Shown here one piece after another: positions 1 to 12,497 of a stretch of 64,000 nucleotides of DNA; the first letter of the stretch is position 1; every line of letters starts with the position of its first letter. The notes below the pieces were generated by a model. The model did not search any database, was not told the origin of the DNA, and saw only the letters and a list, made by a program, of their open reading frames with translations. Source of the stretch: Diphasiastrum complanatum (Eukaryota; Streptophyta; Lycopodiopsida; Lycopodiales; Lycopodiaceae); assembly GCA_029204225.1 (NCBI GenBank), contig CM055111.1:4756377-4820376 (forward strand). The letters run 5' to 3'. The position numbers and the translations under genes are program-made.

Positions 1-1250
<1,250 letters not shown>

Positions 1251-1549
1251 GGTGAAAGTTGATGTGGAAAATGGTAAAATCGTTCAACAGTTTTGATGAG
1301 GACAAAAGTTTCTTTGATGGACCGATCAAGGCAATATTTGAGAGGCCAATACCGAAAGCAGTCAAAGAAGTTAAGTATTTTCTTGCATTGACAATATTCT
1401 TTCAAAGATTTATAAAAGATTACGCAAAGTTGGCAGCACTTCTTAATAATTTCAAAAAAAACATAGTTAATAAAAAGAAGAAGCCGCCTATTGAATTTGA
1501 CTATTGTTTGAGAAACTCAAAGCTTTGGTTGTTTTGCCTTTCATATTAG
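1251..1549 (+). pseudogene. Ty3/gypsy pol scrap, RT to RNase H connection
   Basis: A short open frame on the + strand carries the pattern of the end of gypsy reverse transcriptase. Visible pieces are IFERPIPKAVKEVKYFLAL, then FFQRFIKDYAKLAALL, then a lysine-rich stretch and FDYCLRNSKLW. In the family this segment follows the RT catalytic core and leads into RNase H (the usual form is roughly K-EVRSFLGLxxFYRRFI). Only about 95 codons remain; the RT catalytic motifs and the RNase H core are absent. The nearby gypsy integrase scrap lies on the opposite strand, so the two are not one simple element. This is a decayed fragment. Confidence 0.7.
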
Positions 1550-1629
1550 ATATTGTAGATCTAGATGTACCTTCCATCATTATAATATTCTACGATTGGG
1601 ATAGTTTTATCATAAAATGATAGGCCAAT

Positions 1630-2330
1630 AGTGTTTGAAAGCATAAGCCAAGAATCCAATCTTTTTTCAAGATTTGATACAGTCCCCTATATCTACACAA
1701 TTTGTAATGCTTGCTAGTACGCATTACACTGGAATCCTTCGGGATTCGTAAATACACCCAATCTCCCACTTGAAAGTCTCGAGGCGATCATTTTATATTA
1801 GCATAATGTTTGTCCCTATTTGGGCACTTTGGACATTCTCACGTGCTATCTGTAGCATTTTTTGCATATCATGCAGGAAATCCACTACTTTTTGAAACTT
1901 GATCAATCAAGTTTCAACTGTTGGGCTCAAAACTGTACAGAAGCATGAACGGGCTATAATTGGTATCTGAATGCCTACTACTATTGTAGGCAAACTCAAT
2001 CAAGGGCAAATACTTCTCCCAATGAGTTTGTCGTTAGGAAACATATGCTTGAAGCATTTGTTCTATCATTTGATTTGTTCTTTCCGTCTGGCCATCCGGT
2101 TCAGGATGATTAGAAGAACTCAAGCTCAGTGTTGTCTCTAGTTTAACGAACACGATCAACCAACAGTGACCTATGAACTGTGGATCATGATCATTCATGA
2201 TGTGACTTGGTAATCCATAAAGCCTAAACAGATGCTCAACAAATATCTGAGCTAAAATAGAAGCCTTTGTGGTGGTCTTTACCGGAATAAACGTGGCCAA
2301 TTTGGTAAGATAGTCGACCACTACTCAAAT
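1630..2330 (-). pseudogene. Ty3/gypsy integrase fragment
   Basis: Read on the minus strand, the fragment runs from VDYLTKLATFIPVKTTTKAS through FVEHLFRLYGLPSHI, DHDPQFIG and DGQTERTNQMIEQMLQAYVS, then in disrupted frames to the integrase C-terminal part. This is the core and C-terminal region of a gypsy integrase, which joins element cDNA to the chromosome. DHDPQF and the E of DGQTERTNQ correspond to the second and third acidic catalytic positions. It is closely similar to the + strand copy at 42523-43560, so both come from one family. Frame breaks below 2034 and absent LTRs show it is dead. Confidence 0.85.
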
Positions 2331-2639
2331 TGTGTCATTATATCTATTTGTCCTCTCAATAACCCAACCACAAAGTCTCTTCCTAGTGATCAAGTATTAA
2401 CTAAGATCTTATCTATGATCCATCAGTCATAATTCATTAGATCTTTATTCCATACTTGATAAAAAGGGAATTTGAATATTACTATTCTTAGAAAATATAT
2501 GTGTTATTTTGAAAAGTCCTTTCCACAAGGAAATTTTTGGATTTAATTACTCACTTTCAATACCTCTATAAGAATTGTAATCCACACAGATTCCCTTACA
2601 CTAGTAATGACACACAGTGTCATTCCAATGTTAAGATTC
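2331..2639. other. Unassigned AT-rich sequence
   Basis: No coding signal or repeat match was recognised between the gypsy scrap and the dispersed repeat that follows. Confidence 0.5.
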
Positions 2640-3245
2640 AATCTAGAATGCATCTAGATTCTATTATTCTTAAGTTTCAATCTAGAATAACTTAAGACTC
2701 ACCGAAACTTCTTTACGTGAAGCTCTGACTTTTGGTTACCCTCAACTGTCCAACTCCATCTGAGTTTTTGGGATAGCATAACATCTTTTTCCAATTGGGA
2801 AAAGATTAAAACCAAAAGTTCTCGTGTATTTTATGTACATAACCCTCTAAATGAATCCAAAATTGACTCATAATGGTTGTGACTTATAAGCAATACATAT
2901 AAACTACAATATTAGTAAATAATATCATATTGTTGATTCAAACATCTAACTAAGAAGTAACGCATTTGATTTGATTAGTTGTATATGATCTAGAAATATT
3001 TGAATGTCTAGGTATGGACCCAATTTCAAAACACCACATTCAATCTAGCTCTAAATTCATCCTAGGTAAATAAGTGATTCTCATTGAAATATCACTATTA
3101 ACTAGTGAGTAATTGTCCCTTTTAATAGGAGATTGCACGAGTTTCCAATAGGTGTCATATCGGTTTAGACATGGCCCAGGAGAAGTCTAAAAGAAGAATA
3201 TCAAAAAATCTTCAATAATGTCTTGCATCAACATAACTTAATACA
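2640..3245 (-). repeat. Dispersed repeat R1, copy in minus orientation
   Basis: The reverse complement of this stretch aligns by eye with 16105-17290. Shared phrases include tgtattgcttataagtc, ttggattcattta, gctatccca, tattggaaactcgtg-like text and cttaag. The copy here lacks about 600 bp that lie in the middle of the other copy. No coding capacity is evident; it may be an LTR or leader remnant of an unrecognised retroelement. Confidence 0.7.
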
Positions 3246-4992
3246 TTTAATGTCCCGGCACATTTCCTTGAATGACTTATTAAAGGTTTTCTTTGCTACC
3301 CCATAAATAATTGACCCAAATATCAGAAAAGGATTTGTTTTATTATTCAATGAAGAGTTACCAGAAATTAGAAAACCATTTGGTTAACTATTCATGTAAC
3401 ATCGTCCAAGGTCATCAAGTAATCATTACCTTTCAAAGAATCACATGAAATCGGGTTAATTCCTATAAAAAAATTCACTAGTATATTCTTGGAATAAAGA
3501 AATAGCTTTCAAGGTTTTCGATTTTATAATAAGATATCCATAACGGGTCATGACCAATACTTTATATTTTTGACAAAATACCCTTTTGTGACCAATAGTA
3601 ATTGGCATCACTTCAGATTTACAATCGTACAATGATCAATTGGATCCAGTTGGTTTCAGATCTCTCTTTTGGAGTTGCATGTGTCCCAAACCACAGGTTC
3701 TTCCTCCAAGAAGACCATCCACTTCCTGATCAAATCGTCCAAAAAAATGAATTTCTGGAATAACTCGTATAATTACTGAGTTTTAGAAAATCGATACTGT
3801 GTGAAGCTCTTGAGAATTTTCCTAAATTCAACTTCAAAGTACAAATTTTGACTCAAATTTTTCCTTCACAATTTTTCTTAATCTTTACGGTCACTAAAGG
3901 GAATTGTAACATTACCCTAGAATTCTTAAAGTTGACTGATTAAGAAAAAGAATGAGTATGAATTTTTCCACGAAAGAGCAAATTTGATATTGTGATTCAA
4001 ATAGAAATTCTCTAATAACATGGTGAATTAATCATTTGTACAAATTATTAGTTGCAACTAATTAACCTTAGATTTACATACTGAATCTATGTTACAGATT
4101 TTCTCGGTCCTTTAAATGCGTCACCCAAAAAACCAAACCTCACAAAAGTTATGCCCATCAGGCCTTACAATCATTTCAAACTGATTCAATTCAAAATTTT
4201 CAGGTGGCAGGCATTAATTATCGGTTTATTGTTTTCATCTTTTGGTATGCAATGGCATTTGCAATATTTCCCCCCCATTACCATGAGCTTAATTTTTCCA
4301 ATATTAGGACAATTTGACTGCTATTTGGCCAAGAAACTCTAACATAAGCCACACATTCACAGTTGCCCCATTATTAAATTAATATTTATTTTGGACCAAA
4401 AATGAGAGAAAAAGCCTTTGAAATATGCAAGAAATTCGGCCTCTTTGCCCATCTTGAAGGAAGTTTCGTTCCTTAAAAATTTGACCAATAAAATTCATTT
4501 TTTGGTCCGGGACTTTATATGAGTGAATTAAGGTTATACAAGTATTGCACTTTTGCTTATTGCCATAATGAAGCTCCTCCAGATGCATATTTTTAGCACT
4601 TAACTAAGGTTCATAATCTATATATAAGTAGCCAATATGCACCTTATAAATGTTTAAACAAACCATCATACATTCCAAAAAATAGTGCAAAAACAATTTT
4701 GACAACAACTACGCCAAAAAAAAGTTGTGAAATGGATTCAATTCACTTTCAAATCTACTTTTCAAGAGCCTAATTATTGTCGTTTGTTGCAAAACTAGGT
4801 AGTGCACATACCTTGCAACAAAATCCCTCTCAAAAAACCATAAAATTGAAAGGAACGAAGTGAATCAACCCACAAGTCTTTGCCCCCAGTTTTGCTCTCT
4901 TCTATGAGAGTTGGGACCCCATCATGCATGATGCTCCCTCAATTCTTAGATTCTTCCACATGTGCTTCCAATCAGTAATTCGTCCAGCTTTG
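3246..4992. other. No gene seen
   Basis: AT-rich sequence with only short unconvincing frames, for example 4151-4342 on + and 4379-4588 on -. Since a minus-strand primer site lies at 4993, part of this may be leader or internal sequence of a decayed element, but no gag or pol motif was found. Confidence 0.45.
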
Positions 4993-5004
4993 GCTCTGAT
5001 ACCA
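4993..5004 (-). promoter_or_regulatory. Copia-type primer binding site (tRNA-iMet)
   Basis: On the minus strand this reads TGGTATCAGAGC, which matches the 3' end complement of initiator Met tRNA and primes minus-strand DNA synthesis in copia elements. It lies three bases after an LTR-like end (ctgca). The expected gag on the minus strand below 4993 is not recognisable. Confidence 0.75.
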
Positions 5005-5007
5005 CTA

Positions 5008-5257
5008 TGCAGACCTCCTTGGAGGATCAAAGAATAGGATGTTTTCCTTTCCAAGAACATCAAGTGAATGAGATGCTTGCAAAGAGTGATGATATCTCTT
5101 TCACTCAAAGTCTCTACAAAAAACCTTTCGTAGATTACATCATCATGTTTAGAAATATTGATAACTCCAATATTTTGAACCACAAACTGGAAACTGTGAT
5201 ATAATGCATCTTTGATTGTTTGTCCCATCTCATAGCTAGGACAATTTCCAGCTTGTA
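5008..5257 (-). mobile_element. 3' part of a minus-strand LTR, truncated
   Basis: The sequence immediately upstream (minus sense) of the primer site at 4993-5004 must be the end of a 5' LTR and ends in TGCA. It is cut at about 5257 by the start of the plus-strand copia A LTR. No second copy of this LTR was found in the window. Confidence 0.5.
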
Positions 5258-6449
5258 CAATAATGGAAATTAAGCCCACAGTTGTCTCCTTGGAATCACA
5301 AACTCAGACAGCCAATTTATTTGAAGAACGTCTACAACGGGCTTTCGGCTGATCTCCAGCAAAGGGTAACCAATCCTGTCATAAATTCAAAGTTTAGATG
5401 TTAAGTTTAATAGCTTGAAGTCATTGAAGACTTGGCCATCTTCAAGGACTTCCGCAAACTTGCATTTAGAACAAGTCTGCAAAAATACATTACTTTCGAG
5501 ACAGTCTGTAGAAATGAACTATGTTCGAGACACTTTTGAGACAACTTTGCGAAATGTTCACGACAGTCCAAAAGTTCAACTATTTTACACACCCTCGACT
5601 TTTTTGCAAAATGTTTGTGACAGTTTCACGGCAGTTCAAAAGTTCAAATAATTTTTAACACCTTCGACTTTGTTTGCAAAAATTTCACGAAGAGAGAGAA
5701 AATTTCCGAAAGGTCATCTATTTTTTTGTGAGTTACAACTTTAAAGACACCTTCGCCTTTTTTTAGGGCACCTATGCCTTTTTCGCAAAATCCAGAAGAG
5801 AGAGAAAAATGCCGAAGCTCATCTACTTTGAACGAGGAATGTTCCCAACCACTTTCCAAATTTGCGAAGTGAGAGAGAGTCGTTTCCCTTATAAAGCGAA
5901 GTGAGAAAATTTGCAACGCCCTCATCCACGTCAACATTCCCTATGGGTTGACACTATACACTATGTAAAGTTGTCACAGAAGCCATATACTTCCAAGTAC
6001 AATGGCTTACCTAATTAGGTGACAATCATTTATTGTAGTTAATACACGGATAAAATCTATAATTAGATCATCCAAGCACAGATTGTTTGTTGTTTTGTCC
6101 ATGAGACGCATTATTTGAGCCTCCCAATTACACCGCAAAATTTTTTGTTGTAATTGTTATTTGTATTGTGCTTTAGTGTAATATAGCAGCAGCACGTTTT
6201 TCTCTGTGTACAATGTAGATGAATGCTTGTTGTGATTGAATGCACTTTCATTGTTGTTTGATCGCACTTGTATACTCACTCTGATCAGAACATGGACGTC
6301 TACAACTTCTCAATTTCTGATCAAATGATGACTATCTTTGACGATTAGACTGTTTTTGCACCTAGCAACCAATTAGAACGGGAGAGTTGTTCCGCAATAT
6401 TCCTGCTCTCTTCTCCGTTCTCGTTCTTCCTATCTTCCTTGCCCCATCA
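5258..6449 (+). repeat. 5' LTR of copia A
   Basis: About 1.19 kb, starting near ggaaattaagccca and ending ccccatca just before the primer site. It aligns over its whole length with the reverse complement of 9838-11242 and partly with 17302-17838. Relative to the inverted copy it lacks about 210 bp near its 3' end (around 6350) and has a mutated first few bases. It contains many GCGAA/TTCGC words. Confidence 0.85.
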
Positions 6450-6452
6450 GAT

Positions 6453-6465
6453 TGGTATTAGAGCC
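6453..6465 (+). promoter_or_regulatory. Primer binding site of copia A
   Basis: TGGTATTAGAGCC, one base off the usual TGGTATCAGAGCC, placed three bases after the LTR end. It would prime from initiator Met tRNA. Confidence 0.8.
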
Positions 6466-6529
6466 TCGTCAAATAAACTAACAGATTAAGTTTGTTCTAT
6501 TTGTATAATGTTCTCATATAGGTAGCTCT

Positions 6530-7324
6530 TCATCTCCATTACTTAGTGAAGCTAGAGTCATTGACAAGTTCAATGGTTCTGACTTCTACGTCTGGAAGTT
6601 AAAATTTAGAATGATGTTGATAGATAGAGATCTTTGGGACATATTAGAAGGTGTAGACCTGAAACCAGAAGATGGTGATCAAGCAAAGGCTTGGAAGATC
6701 AAAGATCAGAAGGCCTTAGCATGTATTACACTCAATCTGACCGACTCCCAAATATCTTACGTTACCACATGCAAAATCTCTAAGAAAACACTTGACTTGT
6801 TATCAAGTCTCTATGAGACTCACGATGTAACCATGAAATTACATCTTAGAAAGAAGTTCTTTACTCTTAGCATGTCTGATTCTATTGCCATCACTTCTCA
6901 CGTCAACAGCTTCAAGTCCATGTTAGATCAGTTATCAACTGTAGGCTGTTCTATTCAAGATGATGATGTCGTTATGACCTTGCTTTCTTCTCTTCCAAAG
7001 TCCTATGAGCACTTTGTGGTAATGATCTCCACACAACCAGACCTCACCCTTCAAAAGGTGATTGGTCATCTTCTTCAAGAAGAAATGCAAAAAAAGACTA
7101 GCAGCCTGTCCATCAAAGACAAATCCATGGCTCTATACACCAAGAAGAAAGACTATTCCAAGGGCAAGAATCAAGTGCAGCAGCAACAACAAAAGCCTCA
7201 CAATCAAGGTGAGCATGGTGGATCGCGCAAGAAGCTTTTCTATAGATATTGCAAAAGAGCTAATCACGACATCAAGAAGTGTCTCATCAGGATCTACAAC
7301 AAGACAGAGAAACAACAACAATAG
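6530..7324 (+). pseudogene. Copia A gag
   Basis: This encodes the nucleocapsid-type structural protein that forms the retrotransposon particle. Visible landmarks are VIDKFNGSDFYVWKLKF at the N-terminus, LWDILEG, the UBN2-type middle (KKFFTLSMSDSIAITSHVNSFKSML region and TLLSSLPKSYEHF), and a lysine/glutamine-rich tail. The zinc knuckle reads YRYCKRANHDIKKC, so the first Cys is lost. No ATG is in frame at the family's normal start; the first available Met is at 6611. The frame ends at 7324 before the protease. Confidence 0.85.
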
Positions 7325-7381
7325 TAGTAGCCAGACTCATCCAACGCGACCGAATTCAAGCAGCAAGACACACACTTACTA

Positions 7382-7627
7382 ATGGCTTACAGCAACAACG
7401 AAGACTGTGATAGCTGGTACTTGGACATCGGTGCTACTCAACACATGACCTCTCGCAAGGAATGGTTTATAGAATACACAGCTTACAGCAAAGACCAAAT
7501 TATCTACCTCAAAGATTCTAGCACCATACGCATGGAAGGCAAAGGAGCAGTGAAGATCAGCTTCAATAACGATCTGTCCATTTGTGTTCCTAACGTCCTT
7601 CACTTCAGTTGTCAAAGAACTTGTTAA
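7382..7627 (+). pseudogene. Copia A protease region
   Basis: An aspartic protease segment that would cut the polyprotein. The active-site block reads SWYLDIGATQHMT, where the family has DSGA, so the Ser is replaced by Ile. It ends at a frame shift near 7610, where LHFS runs into the NLL(I/S)VSK block of the next frame. Confidence 0.85.
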
Positions 7628-8651
7628 TAGTCTCTAAGATAATTGATGAGGGCTACACTGTTACTTTCTCATCTGAGCAGTGTACAATACTCGAGGAAGA
7701 TACTACTCTGACTACATGCACTAGAGTCGGAAATCTTTACGTACTCTCGAATTCAGTTGCATTAGCTAGTATCTCTAATGAAAATGTGAATGACGGTGCT
7801 GTTCCGTGGCATAGTCGATCTGGACATGTGAATACAAGATCTCTTTCTTATATGTGTTGTAATAATTCAGTTGATGGACTGAATTTTCCTTCTTCATTAG
7901 ATAGATAATCTTTCTTTTGGGAATCATGCATCTATGGGAAGCACTCTAGAAGAAAGTTTCCAAAATCACGTTCCATCAAAACAAAGCATGTATCGGATCT
8001 TGTACATAGCGATCCTTGTGGTCCAATGCCAACTCCGTCATTAAGAGATGCAATATATTTTATCACTTTCATAGATGATTATTCTAGATGGCCTATAGTC
8101 ATGTTCATTAAGCACAAATCTGAAGTCTTTGAATGCTTCAAGAGATTCAAGGCCATGGCTGAGACACAAACATCTACAAAAGTGAAGGCACTCCGAATTG
8201 ATGGTGGCGGCGAATACATCTCTAACGAGATGTCCGACTACATAGCTGAACATGGTATTAGAAGACAGTTCACCACTTCCTATTCACCTCAGTATAACGG
8301 GATTGCAGAAAGGAAGAATCGAACTCTTCTCCACTCAGTCAGGTCCATGCTACATCAAGCACACCTACTTGCGAAGTTATGGCAGAAGCTACTGCCGCAA
8401 CCTGTTACGTGCAGAACAGATTCAACACCAAAGTCGTCAACAACAAGACTTCTCATGAAGTTTGGCATGGGCACAAGCCTAGTGTCAGCCATTTAAAAAT
8501 CTTTGGTTCTATATGTTTTGTTCACGTTCCTAAACAGCTTAGGAAGAAGCTGGATCATAGGACAAATAGATGTATTTTCATTGGCTATCCTGATGAACAT
8601 AAAGTTTATTATCCATCCGCCAATGTAGTATTTGTCTCTCTAGGGATGTAA
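7609..8651 (+). pseudogene. Copia A GAG-preintegrase and integrase
   Basis: The pre-integrase block is seen as VPWHSRSGHVNTRSL near 7800, with the zinc-binding part damaged. The integrase core at 8026-8400 keeps its acidic triad in context: FIDDYSRW, LRIDGGGEYIS and YNGIAERKNRTL. A frame shift near 8380 moves the rest (SHEVWHGHKPSVSHLKIFG and FIGYPDEHKVYY) into another frame. The domain order and length fit copia integrase. Confidence 0.88.
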
Positions 8652-9036
8652 TATTTCAAGAACATACATACTATGATTTCAAACAACCATTGATAAACGA
8701 TGCTATGTCATTTCATCCTATTATACATAGCATGGATTCTTCCAACATTGATGTTCCTTCTACAGAACCTGCAACTATAGCTACAGAAGCCGAGTAGCTA
8801 ACAGTACCTGTCATCAGACCAGACCAAGCTAGCTCGAACAGATATGGAGAAATTCAAGAACTAGCATCATCGCATTCTGGTCAACCAAACGTCCGCAGAT
8901 CCTCACGGACTCGGACAGTTCTTGAGAGGTATGCACCCCAATCATTCTAGACTTCATCAAAAGAACCAAAGAGCCTAGCTGAAGCAATTAACTCCAAGGA
9001 TGCTGTGAATTGACAAGAAGCTATGGAAAGCGAGTA
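8652..9036 (+). pseudogene. Copia A linker between integrase and RT
   Basis: Interrupted coding sequence with Ser/Thr/Pro-rich translation, as in the linker that precedes copia RT. It has no recognisable motifs of its own and contains several stops. Confidence 0.6.
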
Positions 9037-9480
9037 CACTCACTTTCGACAAATCAGACCTGGACAGTGGTCGACTCCCCCACTCACAAGAGAGTTATCG
9101 ACAACAAGTGGATCTTCAAGAAGAAGATCAACTTTGATGATTCCATTGCCAAATGAAAAACACAACTAGTGGCTAAAGGATTCACTCAAGTCCAAGGAGT
9201 GGATTATCAAAAAAATTTCAGTCCTCTCATCAAGATGCAGTCAATCAGGACTTTGATTGCGTTAACAGTTGCGAAAAACCTTGAAATGCACCAAATGGAT
9301 GTCAAGACAGCATCTCTCAATGGCAATGTCGAAGAGGAGTTGTACATCTTTCAACCAGAAGGATTCGAAGTCAAAGGCCAAGAGCACAAAGCGTGCAAGC
9401 TGCACAAAGCAATGTACGGTCTGAAACAGGCCACAAGAGCATGGTTTGATAGAATCAACTCTTATCTCATTTAATTAGGA
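9037..9480 (+). pseudogene. Copia A reverse transcriptase, N-terminal half
   Basis: Copies element RNA into DNA in intact relatives. Visible landmarks are VIDNKWIFKKK, LVAKGFTQVQGVDY, MHQMDVKTASLNG (motif A, with the first catalytic Asp) and MYGLKQATRAWF. A stop interrupts near 9156 and the frame ends after NSYLI at 9474. The YVDD catalytic box that should follow about 60 residues later is not present before the inverted LTR. Confidence 0.88.
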
Positions 9481-9837
9481 TTGCAAACGATTCAGCGGAT
9501 TGTAATAAAATTTCAAATACGAGTACTATGTCAAAAATCAACTGAGGATAATGAAGACAATGTGGAGAATTATGAGGACAACATTTTTGTTTTCAATATT
9601 GATCTACAATTGAGCAGTACAAGGGCCAGATCAGGCAATGAAATTGTCGATGAGGCAAATCACTCAAGGACCTCATCTTCTTTGAGATCACAAAAATTGT
9701 TGCATCACATTCAACCAGAAAACTTGTCTAAGACTTCTTGTGAAATGGAATTAATAGACAAGGATACAATTGATCTATATGAATGTTTCACATTCAGTAT
9801 AGAGTGCACAACGAAATGTGATGAGACTTGTATTGTA
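9481..9837 (+). other. Unrecognised 119-codon open frame between inverted LTRs
   Basis: An uninterrupted frame fills the gap between the broken RT and the inverted LTR and ends at 9840, inside the LTR border. The translation is acidic and Ser/Thr-rich (for example EDNEDNVENYEDN). It does not continue the RT and matches no domain I know. It may be flanking or filler DNA that happens to be open. Confidence 0.4.
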
Positions 9838-11242
9838 TGATGAGGCAAGGGAGATAGAAAGAACGAAAATGGAGAAGAGAGTAGGAATATTGCGGAACAG
9901 CTCTCTCGTTCTAATCGACTACTAGGTGCAAAAACAGTCTAATAAATAGCTTATGCTAAAGATAATCACAGCTTTGTGCGTTCTAATTGCCCAACAAAAT
10001 CTTAAAAATTAATTCATACTCTAAAAACAAGAGTACGGTCCACCAAAGAGATTAGAAATGGTTTGTGTGTGGTACTACTGAAATCAGATTCAACGTGAAG
10101 TATAGTTATGAAATAAATGAAAGAGCAATATGATATCGCGAGTTCCTCAGACGTCAAAGATGGCCATCATCTGATCAAAAACTGAGGAGTCGTAGACGTC
10201 CGTGTTCTGATCAGAGTGAGTATACAAGCGCGATTAAACAACAATGAAAGTGCATTCAATCACAACAAGCATTCATCTACATTGTATGCAAATAAAAATG
10301 TGTTGCTGCTATATTACACTGAAGCACAATACAAATAGCAATTACAACCAAAAATTGACGGCGTAATTAGGAGGCTCAAATAATGCATCTCACGGATAGA
10401 GCAACAAACAATCTGTGCTTGGATGATCTATATATAGATTTCATCTGTGTATTAACTACAATAAATGATTTTCACCTAATTAGGTAAGCTATTGTACTTG
10501 GAAGTATATGGCTTCTATGACAACTGTACATACTGTATCGTGTCAACCCATAGGGAATGTTGACGTGGATGAGGGCGTTGCAAATTCTCTCACTTCACTT
10601 TATAAGAAAAGTGGCTTTCTCTCACTTCAAAAATTTGGGAAGTGGCTGGGAATGTTCCTCGTTCAAAGTAGATGACCTTCGACATTTTTCTCTCTCTTCG
10701 GGATTTTGCGAAAAAGGCAAAGGTGCCCTAAAAAAGACGAAGGTGTCTTTAAAATTGTAACTCATAAAAAAATAGATGACCTTCGGAAATTTTCTCTCTC
10801 TTCGCGAACTTTTCACGAACAAAGTCGAAGGTGTTAAAAATTATTTGAACTTTTGAACTGTCGCGAAACTGTTGCAAACATTTTGCAAAAAAATTGAGGG
10901 TATTTAAAATGGTTGAACTTTTGGACCGTCGTGAAACTGTTACGAAACTTTCGTGAACATTTCGCGAAGCTATCTCGAACATAGTTCATTTCTGCAGACT
11001 ATCTCAAAAGTAATGTATTTTTGCATACTTGTTCTAAATGCAAGTTTGCGGAAGTTCTTGAAGATGGCCAAGTCTTCAATGACTTCAAGATATTAAACTT
11101 AACATCTGAATATTAAATTTATGACAGAATTGCTTACCATTTGTTGGAGATCAGCCAGAAGCCCGTTGTAGACGTTCTTCAAATAAATTGGTCGTCTGAG
11201 TTTGAAATTCCAAGGAGACAACTATGGGCTTAATTTCCAACA
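9838..11242 (-). repeat. LTR of copia A' (inverted relative to 5258-6449)
   Basis: About 1.4 kb, TG at 11242 to CA at 9838 in minus sense. It retains the segment (about 9960-10170) deleted in the plus-strand copy. It is preceded by a polypurine tract, which identifies it as a 3' LTR. No primer site follows it at 9837 and below. Confidence 0.85.
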
Positions 11243-11287
11243 GTTCCCCTTAAGGTCACAGTTGGTGCCTTGGTATCTTTGTCAGGT

Positions 11288-11545
11288 TCAGCATGTTGAA
11301 GGATTTTGGTGCTTGATCCTAGGAAGCGCTTTGGTGAAGATGTTTGTGACCATTTCTGTTGTGGAGCAGTATTGAAGGATTACTTGCCCTAAGAAAACTT
11401 TCTCCCGAATGAAATGATACTGGATTTCTATGTGCTTGGATTTGCTATGAAATTTGGGATTCAATGACAGTGAAATACAGCTCAAGTTGTCACACAAAAT
11501 AGTGGTAGCATTAATCTGAGTGTGATGTAAGTCCAAGCTGCCCAA
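11288..11545 (-). pseudogene. Copia A' RNase H, C-terminal end
   Basis: In minus sense it shows TTILCDNLSCISLSLNPKFH, SKHIEIQYHFIREKV and the usual end block (VTNIFTKALP). This is the conserved C-terminus of copia RNase H, which removes the RNA strand during cDNA synthesis. The N-terminal side is missing because LTR B begins at 11549. Confidence 0.9.
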
Positions 11546-11548
11546 ACC

Positions 11549-12282
11549 TGTTGGGATTCTATGCTCAAGCCCAATTCCATTTGATAATGAGCACCCTAAA
11601 AAATCTATATATACTTATTCTTGAAAAACTACAAAAAAGAGAAGGCTCATTTTTTTTTAAAGATCGAATTTTTCTGAATTAAACTTTTTTCAAACACCTT
11701 TAAACTTGTTCGGTTTGGATATGTTCTAACTTTTTCCAAACACCTTTGAACCTGTTCATTTTGGATCTGTTCTGAGCACCTTCAAACATGTTTGGTTCAG
11801 ATCTGTTCTAATTTTTCTGACCCTATGTATATTTTTCCACCTTGTGTAAAATTCTGACCCCTTGTGTAAATTCAACCCTTTGTAATTAGAAATCCGATCC
11901 ACTGACCATTAAATACCGGCAGCCTTTTGTGGAACTGTAATAAATTTAACTTAGGATTCCAATGCACTAATCAACTGACTTCCAATCATCAATGATGGAG
12001 TCAACGTCCTGATAGGCATCTTTTTGTAACAATGTTTCAGGTATTATTCTGTAACGAGGATCAGTGATTAAGTAGGGTTTTGTAGAATCAGTTAGTAAGG
12101 TTCTGTTTTTCCAGTTATCAATGATTTTTAGTTGAAGCCTAGCTTTGTGCCCATTGTTCGCGCTAGCATCAAGCTCTCATACTCACATTTTTTATAATTA
12201 TCAAGGTGCAAGATTTGTGTTACATTGTGATTGTTCAATTGTTGATTCTGAATCGACACCACATTTCCATCGTTTTGCTACA
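11549..12282 (+). repeat. LTR B, full copy
   Basis: 734 bp bounded by TG and CA and followed directly by a primer site. The segment from about 11848 is repeated at 12867-13382. Confidence 0.85.
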
Positions 12283-12367
12283 TGATATCAGAGCATCTAT
12301 TTCTATTAGAGCTCTACTAATCTGATATCATCTCCATTTTTATGATTTTCCAGCATGGTATCAGAGC
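12283..12367 (+). promoter_or_regulatory. Primer binding site and second primer-like site of copia B
   Basis: The primer site next to the LTR reads TGATATCAGAGC (12283-12294), one base off the consensus. A second site, TGGTATCAGAGC, is perfect but lies 73 bp downstream at 12356-12367, too far from the LTR to be the canonical site. Confidence 0.75.
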
Positions 12368-12497
12368 GGATGTCTCAATAATTTGCATTTCTACTACAGA
12401 TTCAGTCTTGTTTCTACCAAGACTTCTGTTCAACAAGCACGCAGCCAACAGTATCCTGCTATGGTTATTTCTACCAACAATATCGAGCTATACCAGA

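Larger units (their letters stand above)
5258..9480 (+). mobile_element. Copia element A, 5' half (LTR to mid-RT), decayed
   Basis: Order on + is LTR (5258-6449), primer site, gag, protease, integrase and the first part of reverse transcriptase. This is the order protease-integrase-RT that defines Ty1/copia. The reading frame is broken many times and the element stops within RT shortly after GLKQATRAWFDRINSYLI. The YVDD box, RNase H and a same-orientation 3' LTR are missing. The only other LTR of the family nearby (9838-11242) is inverted. Confidence 0.88.
9838..11548 (-). mobile_element. Copia A', 3' end of a minus-strand copy
   Basis: In minus sense this is the C-terminal part of RNase H, a polypurine tract (aaggggaac, RC of about 11243-11252) and a complete LTR beginning TGTTGGAAATTA at 11242. 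It is cut at 11548 by the start of LTR B. It is a separate copy of the copia A family in opposite orientation, or an inverted 3' end of the same copy. Confidence 0.85.

Noticed and set aside
4902-5279. 125-codon minus frame as a host gene
   Set aside because: It spans a copia primer site and an LTR border, so the frame is by chance.
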